A DNA stretch of 54,021 bases from SIG307 sp045596385 (GCA_045596385.1 JAZOCC010000001.1:1-54021), one strand, 5' to 3'; shown: positions 33,093 to 40,480, counted from the stretch's first letter. Made by a program: numbers and translations. Notes: a model not told the origin generated them from the sequence alone.

Positions 33093-33827
33093 ATGATATG
33101 TAAGAATTGCGGAGCGGAAATCGATGACACGATTTTGTTGTGTCCGTATTGTAATACCGAGAACGAAGAGGTGGCAGCGGAGGAGCACAGAGACGAGGTC
33201 AATTTCATTTTGAATCAGGCGGAGGAATTAAAGACCCGTCCGGAACGTATTTCGAAGAAGGTGAATCATAAGGTCAGCCGGATTGCGTTTTTTGCGACGG
33301 CGGGCTTTCTTGTATTGCTTTTAGCGGTGTTTGTGCTTTCACGGATATTCGGTGACCGGTCGGTGGCAAAGATGGAAAAGAAGCTGGCGAAGCTGGAAGC
33401 CTTTTATGCGGCCGGGGATTATGAAGGGATGAGTGTTTGCCTGGATGAGCTGGAGGATACTTACGGGGAGCAATTTAAAAAGTACAGAAATGTATGGCGC
33501 GTATATCATTGGCTGGACAGTCAGGAAAATAGTTACGAATATGTGAAGGAATATATTGGTACCGAATATCTGGATGCGGAGGAATTGGCCGGTGAGCTTA
33601 GCAGGAGTCAGGATTTGCTTTATGAGATTTGGCAGGCGGAAGAGGCAGGGTTTCGTTACGGAGAATCGCAAGGAATGTTGTATGTCCGTAATGAAATATA
33701 CCGTATGATGAAAGAGGCAACCGGAATTACGGAGGAGGAGATTACGGAGTACTTCGGAGATTTTTCTGAGGTGACGGAGGAACTTCCGGAGTTGAGGGAG
33801 CTGGCCGAGAAACTTTTGGCACGATAG
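33093..33827 (+). CDS. Zinc-ribbon single-pass membrane protein (1 of 3)
   Basis: Protein of 244 residues. The N-terminal zinc ribbon CKNCGAEIDD...CPYCN (CxxC-x12-CxxC) is followed by a charged linker, a membrane span (about residues 67-89) and an acidic helical outer domain (about 95-244) containing LEAFYAAGDYEGMSVCLDEL. Function is not recognised. The next two genes encode proteins with the same span and a similar (F/Y)YAAxDYxGxx start of the outer domain, so the three look like diverged tandem paralogs. The start MICKNC is chosen because AAGGGGAGAG lies just before it; an upstream in-frame extension lacks a site. Confidence 0.8.
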   Translation: MICKNCGAEIDDTILLCPYCNTENEEVAAEEHRDEVNFILNQAEELKTRPERISKKVNHKVSRIAFFATAGFLVLLLAVFVLSRIFGDRSVAKMEKKLAKLEAFYAAGDYEGMSVCLDELEDTYGEQFKKYRNVWRVYHWLDSQENSYEYVKEYIGTEYLDAEELAGELSRSQDLLYEIWQAEEAGFRYGESQGMLYVRNEIYRMMKEATGITEEEITEYFGDFSEVTEELPELRELAEKLLAR

Positions 33828-33837
33828 GAGGAGCGCT

Positions 33838-34590
33838 ATGAAATGTAAAAGCTGTGCCGGTAATTATAAGACGAAGGAATTGATTTGTCCGTATTGTGGT
33901 CGCGCCAATCTTTTGGGAAAGCTTTGGTTTGCGGAGAAGAGCGAGGCGGAAAAGGAATACGAGAAAGCGCAGGCAGACTATAAAGAGCGGGTTACGCCCT
34001 ATGTGGTTAACCGCTTGTTGAACCGTTTGATTGTAATATGTTTTTTACTGATCGGATTATGTGCGGCCGGTTTTGCTGTTGTTTTCCTGGCGTGGGGAAG
34101 CGGTCACGAGATTAATAAAAAAGGCGGAAATTCTGTAATAAATCATAAGCTGGAAAGCTATTATGCGGCGGAGGATTATTTGGGATTGTACAATTATATG
34201 TCGGGGAAGGACCTTCTGTGTGAAGAGCAGTATAAGTATTCCCAGGCAGCGATTCTGGCACGGGAGTATGCGTATTTTCAGGCGGAAAAGCTGCGGTTTA
34301 TGAGTTTGTCCGAGGAGGAAAAGGCAGCGGAAGACAATTATTGTTTGGAGCTGTTGCTGGGACATGCGTCGGATGTATGCGGTCCGCAGGTCGGCATCTA
34401 TGCGGAGCCGGACCCGGAAAATGAGGAAATGATTGCAAATTACCGGGAAGAGGTTTATGCATTTCTCTACGGGACTTTCGGTATTACGGATGAAGAATGG
34501 GAACCTTTTACAATATCCTCCCGTTACCCGGAGGTGGACAACCACGAATTGGCGGATGCGTTGAGAGAACGGAGGGCTTGGAATGAGTAG
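33838..34590 (+). CDS. Zinc-ribbon single-pass membrane protein (2 of 3)
   Basis: Protein of 250 residues with zinc ribbon CKSCAGNYKTKELICPYCG (CxxC-x10-CxxC), a charged linker, a membrane span at about 61-88 and an acidic outer domain beginning LESYYAAEDYLGLYNYM. The C-terminal part (YGTFGITDEEWEPF) echoes ATGITEEEITEYF in the preceding protein. It starts 10 bases after that gene with AGGAGG and overlaps the next by 8 bases, so all are one operon. Function unknown. Confidence 0.8.
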   Translation: MKCKSCAGNYKTKELICPYCGRANLLGKLWFAEKSEAEKEYEKAQADYKERVTPYVVNRLLNRLIVICFLLIGLCAAGFAVVFLAWGSGHEINKKGGNSVINHKLESYYAAEDYLGLYNYMSGKDLLCEEQYKYSQAAILAREYAYFQAEKLRFMSLSEEEKAAEDNYCLELLLGHASDVCGPQVGIYAEPDPENEEMIANYREEVYAFLYGTFGITDEEWEPFTISSRYPEVDNHELADALRERRAWNE

Positions 34591-35059
34591 AAGTAGATTG
34601 TTTGATAAAAATCCGAAGCTCTGTATTACAATGAAGATGTTTTTACTTGCGGGGCTGGTTTCCTGTGTAGTTCTTTTGGGAGTCTTGGTCTGGGAGTTGG
34701 TAAAGCATGAGCCGGAGCGTATGTTGGATGGTGCCGATATGGCTAATTTATGCGAAAGAGAATATCTGGAGAAAGACTACGGGCATTTGTACAAAAGATT
34801 ATGCAGATACGGACTGGATACCGAATATTTTCAGGTGTATCTGGAAATCGCCGAAGCGGCAGTGGCGCTGGAGAATCTGAAACTGTGGCATCGGGCGGAG
34901 AAAAAGGGATTGGACGGTAGCCAGGAGAAAAAAGAGTACTATTATAATGAAGTTTTATCCTATGCACAGAATTGTAAGTTTGAACGGAACAAGGCGGAAT
35001 TAGAACGCTTTGCGGCGGAGGCAACGGACATTTTTGAAGAGTCCCATGCACCGCAATAA
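34583..35059 (+). CDS. Single-pass membrane protein (3 of 3), lacks the zinc ribbon
   Basis: Protein of 158 residues with a short basic N-terminus (no CxxC pairs), one span (about 17-41) and a helical outer domain starting LCEREYLEKDYGHLYKRL, which aligns by eye with the outer domains of the two preceding proteins. It overlaps the upstream gene (start in AATGAGTAG). It appears to be a shortened paralog. Function unknown. Confidence 0.75.
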   Translation: MSRSRLFDKNPKLCITMKMFLLAGLVSCVVLLGVLVWELVKHEPERMLDGADMANLCEREYLEKDYGHLYKRLCRYGLDTEYFQVYLEIAEAAVALENLKLWHRAEKKGLDGSQEKKEYYYNEVLSYAQNCKFERNKAELERFAAEATDIFEESHAPQ

Positions 35060-35074
35060 GGAAGGAGAGCGGTT

Positions 35075-35308
35075 ATGAACCTTTTGGTTGGAGATATTAT
35101 TAAAATGAAGAAACCGCATCCCTGCGGAAGCAAGGAGTGGGAGCTGTTGCGTGTGGGAATGGATTTTCGTATGAAGTGTACGGGTTGTGAGCATCAGGTG
35201 ATGCTGCCGCGAATTCAGGCGGAGAAAAACATTCGAGGGATTGTACGGAACGGGGAATCCCTGACACCGGCGCAGTTAAAGGGCGAGAGTGCCGGAGGAC
35301 AGGCATAA
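35075..35308 (+). CDS. DUF951 family protein
   Basis: Small soluble protein of 77 residues with the family signature KMKKPHPCGSKEWELLRVGMDFRMKC split over residues 10-35, then CxxC-type GCEHQVMLPR. DUF951 proteins are widespread in Firmicutes, often near chromosome-partition or ychF genes, and are small OB-like proteins of unknown role. AAGGAAGGAGAG precedes ATG 35075. The stop TAA shares its last base with the next start (TAATG), so the two are coupled. Confidence 0.88.
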   Translation: MNLLVGDIIKMKKPHPCGSKEWELLRVGMDFRMKCTGCEHQVMLPRIQAEKNIRGIVRNGESLTPAQLKGESAGGQA

Positions 35309-35598
35309 TGCAGGAGAATCCGCCGAAGTTTTGCAGAAAATGCTTTCTTGCGGAAATGAAACGACAGGGGATTTCGGAAGAAAGCTACCGAAACATGCTG
35401 GAGCGCATCGAGAGTATGGATCCGGAGTTGCGATGCACGAAAGAAGTATATGAGGAACGTCTTACTGCGTGCAAGAAGTGTGAGTATTTTGCGGAAGCTA
35501 TGTGCGGGCTGTGCGGCTGCTTTGTAGAATCCCGTGCCGCGGTAAAAGCCAATGCCTGCCCTGCGGAACCTAAGAGATGGGAAGCGGAAATTATGTAG
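35308..35598 (+). CDS. Small cysteine-rich protein (DUF6171-like)
   Basis: Protein of 96 residues with two or three Cys clusters: FCRKCFLAEM near the N-terminus, CKKCEYFAEAMCGLCGCFVE in the middle and ANACPAE near the end. This Cys spacing suggests zinc or iron-sulfur binding. It resembles the small DUF6171 proteins of Lachnospiraceae, but I assign that from memory of the pattern. It is translationally coupled to the DUF951 gene. Function unknown. Confidence 0.7.
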   Translation: MQENPPKFCRKCFLAEMKRQGISEESYRNMLERIESMDPELRCTKEVYEERLTACKKCEYFAEAMCGLCGCFVESRAAVKANACPAEPKRWEAEIM

Positions 35599-35658
35599 GA
35601 AGAAAAGAGAAAAGCCCCGGACACTTTTGCGCCCGAATCAAAAAATTACAGAAAATGC

Positions 35659-35688
35659 TTGACAGACTGCTTTTCCCTATGCTATATT
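35659..35688 (+). promoter_or_regulatory. Promoter of rpmG-secE-nusG
   Basis: Consensus TTGACA (35659-35664), 18 bp, then TATATT (35683-35688), 87 bases before rpmG. Confidence 0.75.
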
Positions 35689-35774
35689 AAACTAGCTATG
35701 GAAGCGGTCTTTTTTTTATGCCTAAAAACAGACTTAGCCATTAGAGCTAAAAAAATTAACGGAGGTGGATTGTC

Positions 35775-35924
35775 GTGCGAGTAAAAATTACATTAGCGTG
35801 CACTGAGTGCAAACAGCGTAATTACAACACCATGAAGGAAAAGAAAAATCATCCTGACAGAATGGAAACCAAGAAGTACTGCAAGTTCTGTAAGAGTCAC
35901 ACGCTGCATAAGGAAACCAAGTAA
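35775..35924 (+). CDS. rpmG: Ribosomal protein L33
   Basis: Forty-nine residues of the large-subunit protein L33. The frame MRVKITLACTECKQRNY and the second Cys pair KYCKFCKSH give the zinc-binding C+ form. It starts with GTG 35775, preceded by GGAGGTGG. Position before secE and nusG is the normal Firmicutes order. It is short, but conservation makes the call firm. Confidence 0.96.
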   Translation: MRVKITLACTECKQRNYNTMKEKKNHPDRMETKKYCKFCKSHTLHKETK

Positions 35925-35987
35925 TTCGGTCAAAGCGCAGTCTGTTTGTATCGGATGATACGTAGCAGACAGGAAGGAAAGTGAAAC

Positions 35988-36200
35988 ATGGGAGAAACTA
36001 CTGCAAACACTACACAGGAAAAGGCTCCTAAGAAGAGCTGGTTTAAGGGCCTCAAGTCCGAGTTCAAGAAGATTACGTGGCCTGACAAGGAAACCCTTGT
36101 AAAAGAGTCGGCAGCTGTTATCGTCATTACCGTGGTTCTCGGCTTTGTTATTGCTTTGGTTGACATGGCAGTGAACAGTGGCGTAGACTTAATTCTCTAA
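35988..36200 (+). CDS. secE: Preprotein translocase subunit SecE
   Basis: Seventy-residue single-span form typical of Gram-positive bacteria. The conserved cytoplasmic helix FKGLKSEFKKITWPDKETL is followed by one membrane segment (VIVITVVLGFVIALVDMAV). It clamps SecY in the export channel. It lies 63 bases after rpmG and 19 before nusG. GGAAGG precedes ATG 35988. Confidence 0.96.
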   Translation: MGETTANTTQEKAPKKSWFKGLKSEFKKITWPDKETLVKESAAVIVITVVLGFVIALVDMAVNSGVDLIL

Positions 36201-36219
36201 TTAAGGACAAGGTGATGAT

Positions 36220-36741
36220 ATGGCAGAGGCAAGATGGTATGTTGTGCATACTTATTCCGGTTATGAGAATAAGGTAAAAGCAAACATCGAAAAAACAATC
36301 GAAAACAGAAAGCTTCAGGACCAGATTCTCGAAGTATCCGTTCCGCTTGAAGATGTAGTGGAAGTGAAGAACGGCAAAGAGAAGACAGTTCAGAGAAAGA
36401 TGTTCCCGGGTTATGTGTTACTCAACATGATTATGAATGATGACACATGGTACGTGGTGCGTAATACCAGAGGTGTAACGGGCTTTGTAGGTCCGGGAAG
36501 CAAGCCGGTACCGCTCACGGAGGAAGAAATGTATAACATGGGACTGAAACGTGAGCAAGAGGTTGTTTATGAATTCGAGGTTGGCGACACAGTACAGGTT
36601 GTATCCGGCGTATGGGAAAATACGGAGGGTGTTGTACGTGTAATTAACCGCGAAAAGAAGAGTCTCACCATCAGTATCGATATGTTCGGTCGTGAAACAC
36701 CTGTTGAGATTGGGTTTGAAGACGTAAGAGTCGACAAGTAA
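36220..36741 (+). CDS. nusG: Transcription termination/antitermination factor NusG
   Basis: Protein of 173 residues: NGN domain (WYVVHTYSGYENKVKANI, FPGYVLLNM, TRGVTGFVG) and KOW domain (VGDTVQVVSGVWENTEGVVR). It binds the RNA polymerase clamp and couples transcription with Rho, pausing and ribosomes. Full length. It follows secE and precedes rplK, the classic order. Confidence 0.97.
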   Translation: MAEARWYVVHTYSGYENKVKANIEKTIENRKLQDQILEVSVPLEDVVEVKNGKEKTVQRKMFPGYVLLNMIMNDDTWYVVRNTRGVTGFVGPGSKPVPLTEEEMYNMGLKREQEVVYEFEVGDTVQVVSGVWENTEGVVRVINREKKSLTISIDMFGRETPVEIGFEDVRVDK

Positions 36742-36774
36742 GTACAAAAGTACAATGCGGAAATAGTCCGCGCA

Positions 36775-36862
36775 GTGGGAGGAATCAGCCAAAAGCCGAA
36801 GGCTGAAGGGCACTCCGGAAATTACGGATTTCGTAAGAGATGCCTAACCCCGATAACACCAC
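36775..36862 (+). promoter_or_regulatory. L1-stalk-like mRNA leader before rplK
   Basis: GTGGGAGG (36775-36782) and ATAACACCAC (36853-36862) can pair through GTGG / CCAC and resemble the two strands of the 23S rRNA L1-binding stalk (GGUGGGAGG ... AAAUACCACC in E. coli). A hairpin GCGGA / TCCGC precedes and AGCC...GGCT lies inside. L1 represses its own operon by binding such mimics; that role here is inferred. Confidence 0.65.
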
Positions 36863-36882
36863 ATTTTAGGAGGTATACAACA

Positions 36883-37311
36883 ATGGCAAAAAAAGTTACT
36901 GGTTACATTAAGTTACAGATTCCTGCCGGCAAGGCAACTCCGGCACCGCCGGTTGGACCGGCTCTCGGTCAGCACGGTGTAAATATCGTACAGTTTACGA
37001 AGGAATTCAACGCAAGAACCGCAGATCAGGGCGACATGATCATTCCGGTAGTTATTACCGTATATGCGGATAAGAGCTTCAGCTTCATCACGAAGACTCC
37101 GCCGGCTCCGGTTCTGTTAAAGAAGGCTTGTAAGCTTCAGAAGGCTTCCTCTACCCCGAACAAGACGAAGGTAGCTACCATTAAGAGAAGCGAAGTACAG
37201 AAGATTGCAGAGCTTAAGATGCCTGACTTAAATGCAGCAAATATCGATTCTGCTATCAGCATGATTTCCGGTACTGCAAGAAGTATGGGTATCACCGTAG
37301 TTGATGACTAA
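36883..37311 (+). CDS. rplK: Ribosomal protein L11
   Basis: Protein of 142 residues of the GTPase-associated centre. VTGYIKLQIPAGKATPAPPVGPALGQHGVN is the universal N-terminus, including the Pro-rich thiostrepton-binding segment, and GTARSMGI is near the C-terminus. The start is ATG 36883 (MAKKVTG), preceded by TAGGAGGT; a longer in-frame reading from 36775 would translate the structured leader and is rejected. Confidence 0.97.
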   Translation: MAKKVTGYIKLQIPAGKATPAPPVGPALGQHGVNIVQFTKEFNARTADQGDMIIPVVITVYADKSFSFITKTPPAPVLLKKACKLQKASSTPNKTKVATIKRSEVQKIAELKMPDLNAANIDSAISMISGTARSMGITVVDD

Positions 37312-37356
37312 GTCCCGTTAGGGTGTGGATATAGTATCCGCAGATTGTAAGATGAT

Positions 37357-37471
37357 GTGGGAGGAATTTCTCATATAGGATGCAAGCGAGTTCGCATGGA
37401 GAGCTGACATAAAACCCATGCAAAAACAGGTTGAGTCAAAGTATATGAGTACCTCATTCCGCAAATACCAC
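37357..37471 (+). promoter_or_regulatory. L1-stalk-like mRNA leader before rplA
   Basis: GTGGGAGG (37357-37364) and AAATACCAC (37463-37471) flank GCATGGAG-AGCTGACAT. The same blocks occur in the same order in the 23S rRNA L1 stalk (GGUGGGAGG, GCAUGGAGCCGAC, AAAUACCACC). The match is closer than that of the rplK leader. It directly precedes the rplA ribosome site (AGGAGG), so L1 binding could block L1 synthesis. Confidence 0.72.
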
Positions 37472-37486
37472 TAGGAGGTTAATACA

Positions 37487-38179
37487 ATGAAAAGAGGAAA
37501 GAAGTATACCGATGCTGTGAAGGCTTTTGATAAGGCAGCACAGTACGATTCCAATGAAGCAATTGCTTTAGTAAAGAAGTCCGCTACCGCAAAGTTCGAT
37601 GAGACCGTTGAGGCTCACATCAGACTCGGTGTAGATGGTCGTCACGCAGATCAGCAGGTACGTGGTGCAGTAGTTCTGCCGCACGGTACCGGTAAGACTG
37701 TTAGAGTATTAGTTTTCGCAAAGGGCGATAAGGCAAACGAGGCAGAGGCAGCAGGCGCTGATTACGTTGGTGCAGAGGACCTCATTCCGAAGATTCAGAA
37801 TGACGGTTGGTTTGAGTTCGACGTAGTAGTAGCTACCCCGGACATGATGGGTGTTGTTGGTCGTCTCGGTCGTGTTCTCGGACCGAAGGGCTTAATGCCG
37901 AACCCGAAGGCTGGTACTGTTACCATGGATGTAACCAAGGCTGTTAACGATATCAAGGCAGGTAAGATTGAGTACCGTCTTGACAAGACCAACATTATTC
38001 ACGTTCCGGTAGGTAAGGTATCCTTCACCGAGGAACAGCTCGCAGACAACTTCCAGACGATTATGGGTGCAATCATTAAGGCAAAGCCGGCATCTGCGAA
38101 GGGTCAGTATTTAAAGAGTGTAACACTTGCGTCCACTATGGGCCCGGGTGTTAAGGTGAACACCGCAAAGTTAGGCTAA
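37487..38179 (+). CDS. rplA: Ribosomal protein L1
   Basis: Protein of 230 residues that binds the mobile L1 stalk of 23S rRNA and often its own mRNA. Conserved FDETVEAHIRLGVD, LPHGTGKTVRV, GRVLGPKGLMPNPKAGTVT and STMGPGVKVN are present. It is preceded by a leader resembling its rRNA site. Downstream comes a 1.15-kb non-coding region, much longer than the usual gap before rplJ. ATG 37487 follows AGGAGG. Confidence 0.97.
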   Translation: MKRGKKYTDAVKAFDKAAQYDSNEAIALVKKSATAKFDETVEAHIRLGVDGRHADQQVRGAVVLPHGTGKTVRVLVFAKGDKANEAEAAGADYVGAEDLIPKIQNDGWFEFDVVVATPDMMGVVGRLGRVLGPKGLMPNPKAGTVTMDVTKAVNDIKAGKIEYRLDKTNIIHVPVGKVSFTEEQLADNFQTIMGAIIKAKPASAKGQYLKSVTLASTMGPGVKVNTAKLG

Positions 38180-38249
38180 CTTAGTTTTTTGATTAGGCAT
38201 ATCAAAAAAGTCCTTTAATGGTTGACACAATAATAAATGTGTTAGTTCG

Positions 38250-38286
38250 GAACCGCCACAGTTGCTTCGCAACCGTGGCGGTTCTT
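38250..38286 (+). terminator. Terminator hairpin after rplA
   Basis: Fifteen-bp stem AACCGCCACAGTTGC / GCAACCGTGGCGGTT with a TTC loop. The tail is only TTCTTG, so termination may be partial. Confidence 0.65.
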
Positions 38287-38299
38287 GCGTGCAGGCAAT

Positions 38300-38432
38300 G
38301 TCCGTGCAGGCAAAGTGAGCATTGAAGAGATTTTGGAAGCTTGCTTTCGAAAATCTCTGATGATGCGAACGCGCCCACGACCGAGCGACGTAAGTCGCGA
38401 GGTGAGGGCAGGTGCAAAGCACCGCCTGCACG
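38300..38432 (+). repeat. Dispersed hairpin-rich repeat, copy B
   Basis: Layout as in copy A: an opening GTGCAGGC and closing GCCTGCAC, AAAGTGAGCAT, an inner hairpin (AGAGATTTT / AAAATCTCT), GCGAACGCGCCCACGAC at 38,365, then GAGCGAC / GTCGCGAG and GGTGC / GCACC. Confidence 0.75.
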
Positions 38433-38461
38433 CAAGGAGTTGCGGGAACTTGTTCACAGGC

Positions 38462-38544
38462 AGTCGCGCAGTCATGCGAACGCGCCCACGACTGAGTGTC
38501 CGAAGGACACGAAGTGCGTGGCAGGTGCAAAGCACCGCCTGCAC
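38462..38544 (+). repeat. Dispersed hairpin-rich repeat, copy C
   Basis: Contains GCGAACGCGCCCACGAC (38,476), GTGTCC / GGACAC replacing the GAGCGAC stem of other copies, and AGGTGCAAAGCACCGCCTGC. The changed stem keeps its pairing. It lies 30 bases after copy B in the same orientation. Confidence 0.75.
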
Positions 38545-38566
38545 GGAATACGATGAAAACGGATAT

Positions 38567-38958
38567 TACCATGACAAGAAGAAAGACGAAGAGTGTCATG
38601 GTATGATTTTTTTGCCGATATTGAAAATTGCCATGATACAAGGAAGTTTGAGAAATGTCATGGTACGAATTTGAAGATATTTTATTTGATTACCATGATA
38701 TAAGCGCATTTGAAGGAATTTCATGGTATAAAAGAGTGGATATTAATCAAGCGGAGTTGCAAAAATGTCATTTCAGTAAGAAAATGAGTGGACTTATACC
38801 ATGAGAGTAGCCTAAAGAGAATGTTCTCATGGTAAAGAAAAAAATAAAAGATAAAATTGCACCATGAGAATTAAGAAAAAAATATGTATCATGGTAAAAA
38901 GGAAAACAGATGTAAGTTGGATGCCATGAAAAGAAGAAAAATAGCGTTGTTCATGGTA
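38567..38958. repeat. Array of alternating ACCATGA / TCATGGTA half-sites with constant-length unique spacers
   Basis: Six inverted pairs: 38567-38603, 38629-38665, 38691-38728, 38797-38834, 38860-38896, 38922-38958. Each is 37-38 bp with an inner spacer of 21-22 bp between 8-bp half-sites; pairs 1 and 4 extend to 10-bp stems (TACCATGACA, TACCATGAGA). Neighbouring pairs are separated by exactly 25 bp (except across 38729-38796, which holds only a degenerate TGTCAT near 38,766). Start-to-start period is 62-63 bp. Spacer sequences are A/G-rich and unrelated. No ORF of note. The L10 leader promoter follows about 100 bp later. Confidence 0.88.
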
Positions 38959-39060
38959 TTAGGTGATGTTTTGACGGACTATAACGTAAATCGGCAAGAA
39001 CAAAATAAAAGCAAAACAGAAAAAATGCAAGAAAAATAAAACGTTTATGGAAAATAGTTG

Positions 39061-39089
39061 TTGACAAGTAAATAATTCCGTGGTATAGT
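39061..39089 (+). promoter_or_regulatory. Promoter of rplJ-rplL
   Basis: Perfect TTGACA (39061-39066), 17 bp, then TATAGT (39084-39089) with an extended TGG. Confidence 0.85.
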
Positions 39090-39097
39090 ATCAAATG

Positions 39098-39182
39098 GAC
39101 TGTGGCTAAACCCAGTTCAGACCGAAGACAGCAGGTGCCGGAGTATCCGGCGTAAGAGAAACCGCCTGCCGAGGAATCAAGC
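39098..39182 (+). promoter_or_regulatory. Ribosomal protein L10 leader
   Basis: The conserved L10-leader blocks are visible: GAAGACAGCAGGTGCC, then CCGGCGTAAGAGAAACCGCC and TGCCGAGGAATCAAG. L10(L12)4 binds this kink-turn-containing RNA and lowers rplJL expression. In Firmicutes it is followed, as here, by an attenuator. Confidence 0.85.
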
Positions 39183-39197
39183 GTTTATGATTTGTTT

Positions 39198-39229
39198 GAC
39201 TCTTTGCGTCTTCGCAGAGAGTCTTTTTT
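39198..39229 (+). terminator. Attenuator terminator in the rplJ leader
   Basis: Eleven-bp stem GACTCTTTGCG / CGCAGAGAGTC with a short loop and T6, 109 bases before rplJ. Transcripts must read through it to reach rplJ. Confidence 0.9.
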
Positions 39230-39337
39230 GTTCCTTTGTTGAACGAAAACATTCCGCGAGGATTGAGTTTATATAAATTGCTTGTTTTTTCGTCTTTGGA
39301 TTCCGGCGTAAGCCGTATTCTATAAGGAGGTAAAAAA

Positions 39338-39832
39338 ATGGCAAAGGTTGAAATCAAGAAGCCGATCGTAGACGAGATTAAGGGCTACGTAGAGAAGGCC
39401 GGCGCAGCGGTATTAGTTGATTACCGTGGTCTTACCGTTGAGGAAGACACCGCACTTCGTAAGGCATTAAGAGAGGCCGGTGTTGTATACAAGGTATACA
39501 AGAACACATACCTCAACTTCGCATTCGAAGGCACCGAGTTCGCTGAGCTCGCTAAGCATCTCGAGGGACCGACCGCAGTTGCTTTCGGTATCGAAGATGC
39601 AGTGGCTCCGGCAAGAATTCTTGCTGAGTTCGCAAAGAAGGCTCCGAAGCTCGAGTTCAAGGGCGGTGTTGTAGAAGGCGTTTACTACGATGTAGCAGGT
39701 CTTCAGAAGGTTGCTACCATCCCGTCCAGAGAAGTACTTATTTCCAAGCTTCTCGGCAGCATGCAGTCTCCGATTACCAACATGGCAAGAGTTCTCAAGC
39801 AGATCGCAGAGAAGAACGGCGAGGCAGCATAA
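39338..39832 (+). CDS. rplJ: Ribosomal protein L10
   Basis: Protein of 164 residues that anchors the L12 dimers on the ribosome. AGAAVLVDYRGLTVEEDTALRK and the region GPTAVAFGIED are conserved. The C-terminal helix that binds L12 is present (LLGSMQSPITNMARVLKQIAEK). Controlled by the upstream L10 leader. ATG 39338 follows AAGGAGGT. Confidence 0.97.
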   Translation: MAKVEIKKPIVDEIKGYVEKAGAAVLVDYRGLTVEEDTALRKALREAGVVYKVYKNTYLNFAFEGTEFAELAKHLEGPTAVAFGIEDAVAPARILAEFAKKAPKLEFKGGVVEGVYYDVAGLQKVATIPSREVLISKLLGSMQSPITNMARVLKQIAEKNGEAA

Positions 39833-39961
39833 TGCAGCGTAAGGGTATTGCCCCGGTCAATAAGACAAGCGCAATCGCACCTGCGGCGTAACGCAGATTA
39901 CGAAAAGCGGCAAAGCCGCAATACACAAATACTATTTAAATTTTTATGGAGGTAATGTAAA

Positions 39962-40327
39962 ATGACGACTCAGGAATTTATCGATGCTATTAAGAGCATG
40001 ACCGTATTAGAGTTAAACGATTTAGTAAAGGCTTGCGAGGAAGAGTTTGGTGTTTCCGCAGCAGCAGGCGTAGTAGTAGCAGCTGCTGGTCCGGCTGCAG
40101 CAGCAGAGGAAGAGAAGACCGAGTTCAACGTAGAGCTTACTGAGGCTGGCGCTGAGAAGGTTAAGGTTATCAAGGTTGTTCGTGAGATCACCGGCCTTGG
40201 CTTAAAGGAAGCTAAGGATCTTGTAGAGGGCGCTCCGAAGGTAGTTAAGGAAGGCGCATCCAAGGCAGAGGCTGAGGACATCAAGAAGAAGCTTGAGGAA
40301 GTTGGCGCAAAGGTTACCTTAAAGTAA
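39962..40327 (+). CDS. rplL: Ribosomal protein L7/L12
   Basis: Protein of 121 residues: N-terminal dimerisation helix (MTTQEFIDAIKSMTVLELNDLV), Ala-rich hinge (AAAGPAAAAEEE), and globular factor-binding domain with KVIKVVREITGLGLKEAKDLVEGAP. It recruits translation GTPases. The 129-base gap from rplJ holds AAAGCGGCAAAGCCGC-type hairpins. A strong terminator follows. Confidence 0.97.
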   Translation: MTTQEFIDAIKSMTVLELNDLVKACEEEFGVSAAAGVVVAAAGPAAAAEEEKTEFNVELTEAGAEKVKVIKVVREITGLGLKEAKDLVEGAPKVVKEGASKAEAEDIKKKLEEVGAKVTLK

Positions 40328-40353
40328 TCTCCAAGTTGACAAAGTGAGCATAG

Positions 40354-40395
40354 AAGGAGTTGCGGAAAACATGGTTTTCCGGCAACTCCTTTTTT
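40354..40395 (+). terminator. Terminator of rplJ-rplL
   Basis: Stem AAGGAGTTGC-GGAAAAC / GTTTTCC-GGCAACTCCTT with an ATG loop and T6. It occupies the inner-hairpin position of a dispersed repeat (copy D), so here the repeat doubles as terminator. Confidence 0.92.
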
Positions 40396-40397
40396 CT

Positions 40398-40463
40398 GCG
40401 AGCGCGTCCGCGACCGAGCGACTTTGTCGCGAGGTGTGGGTAGGTGCGTAGCACTGTCTACAC
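40398..40463 (+). repeat. Dispersed hairpin-rich repeat, copy D (diverged)
   Basis: GCGAGCGCGTCCGCGACCGA, GAGCGAC / GTCGCGAG and GTAGGTGCGTAGCAC-TGTCTACAC match copies A-C with about 10 changes. Its upstream half (AAAGTGAGCAT plus hairpin) is the rplL terminator. Confidence 0.7.
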
Positions 40464-40480
40464 GCAGAATTGAAAGGGCA

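Noticed and set aside
36775..36882. Longer N-terminus for rplK
   Set aside because: The extension covers the structured leader, has no ribosome site and is absent from the L11 family.
37357..37471. rRNA fragment because of similarity to 23S
   Set aside because: Similarity is limited to the L1-stalk blocks and it sits in an rplA leader, so mimicry explains it better than a displaced rRNA piece.
38567..38958. Possible CRISPR array (short repeats with unique spacers)
   Set aside because: The repeat is only 8 bp and alternates in orientation, spacers are 21-25 bp, and no cas gene is present. It is reported as a different kind of array.
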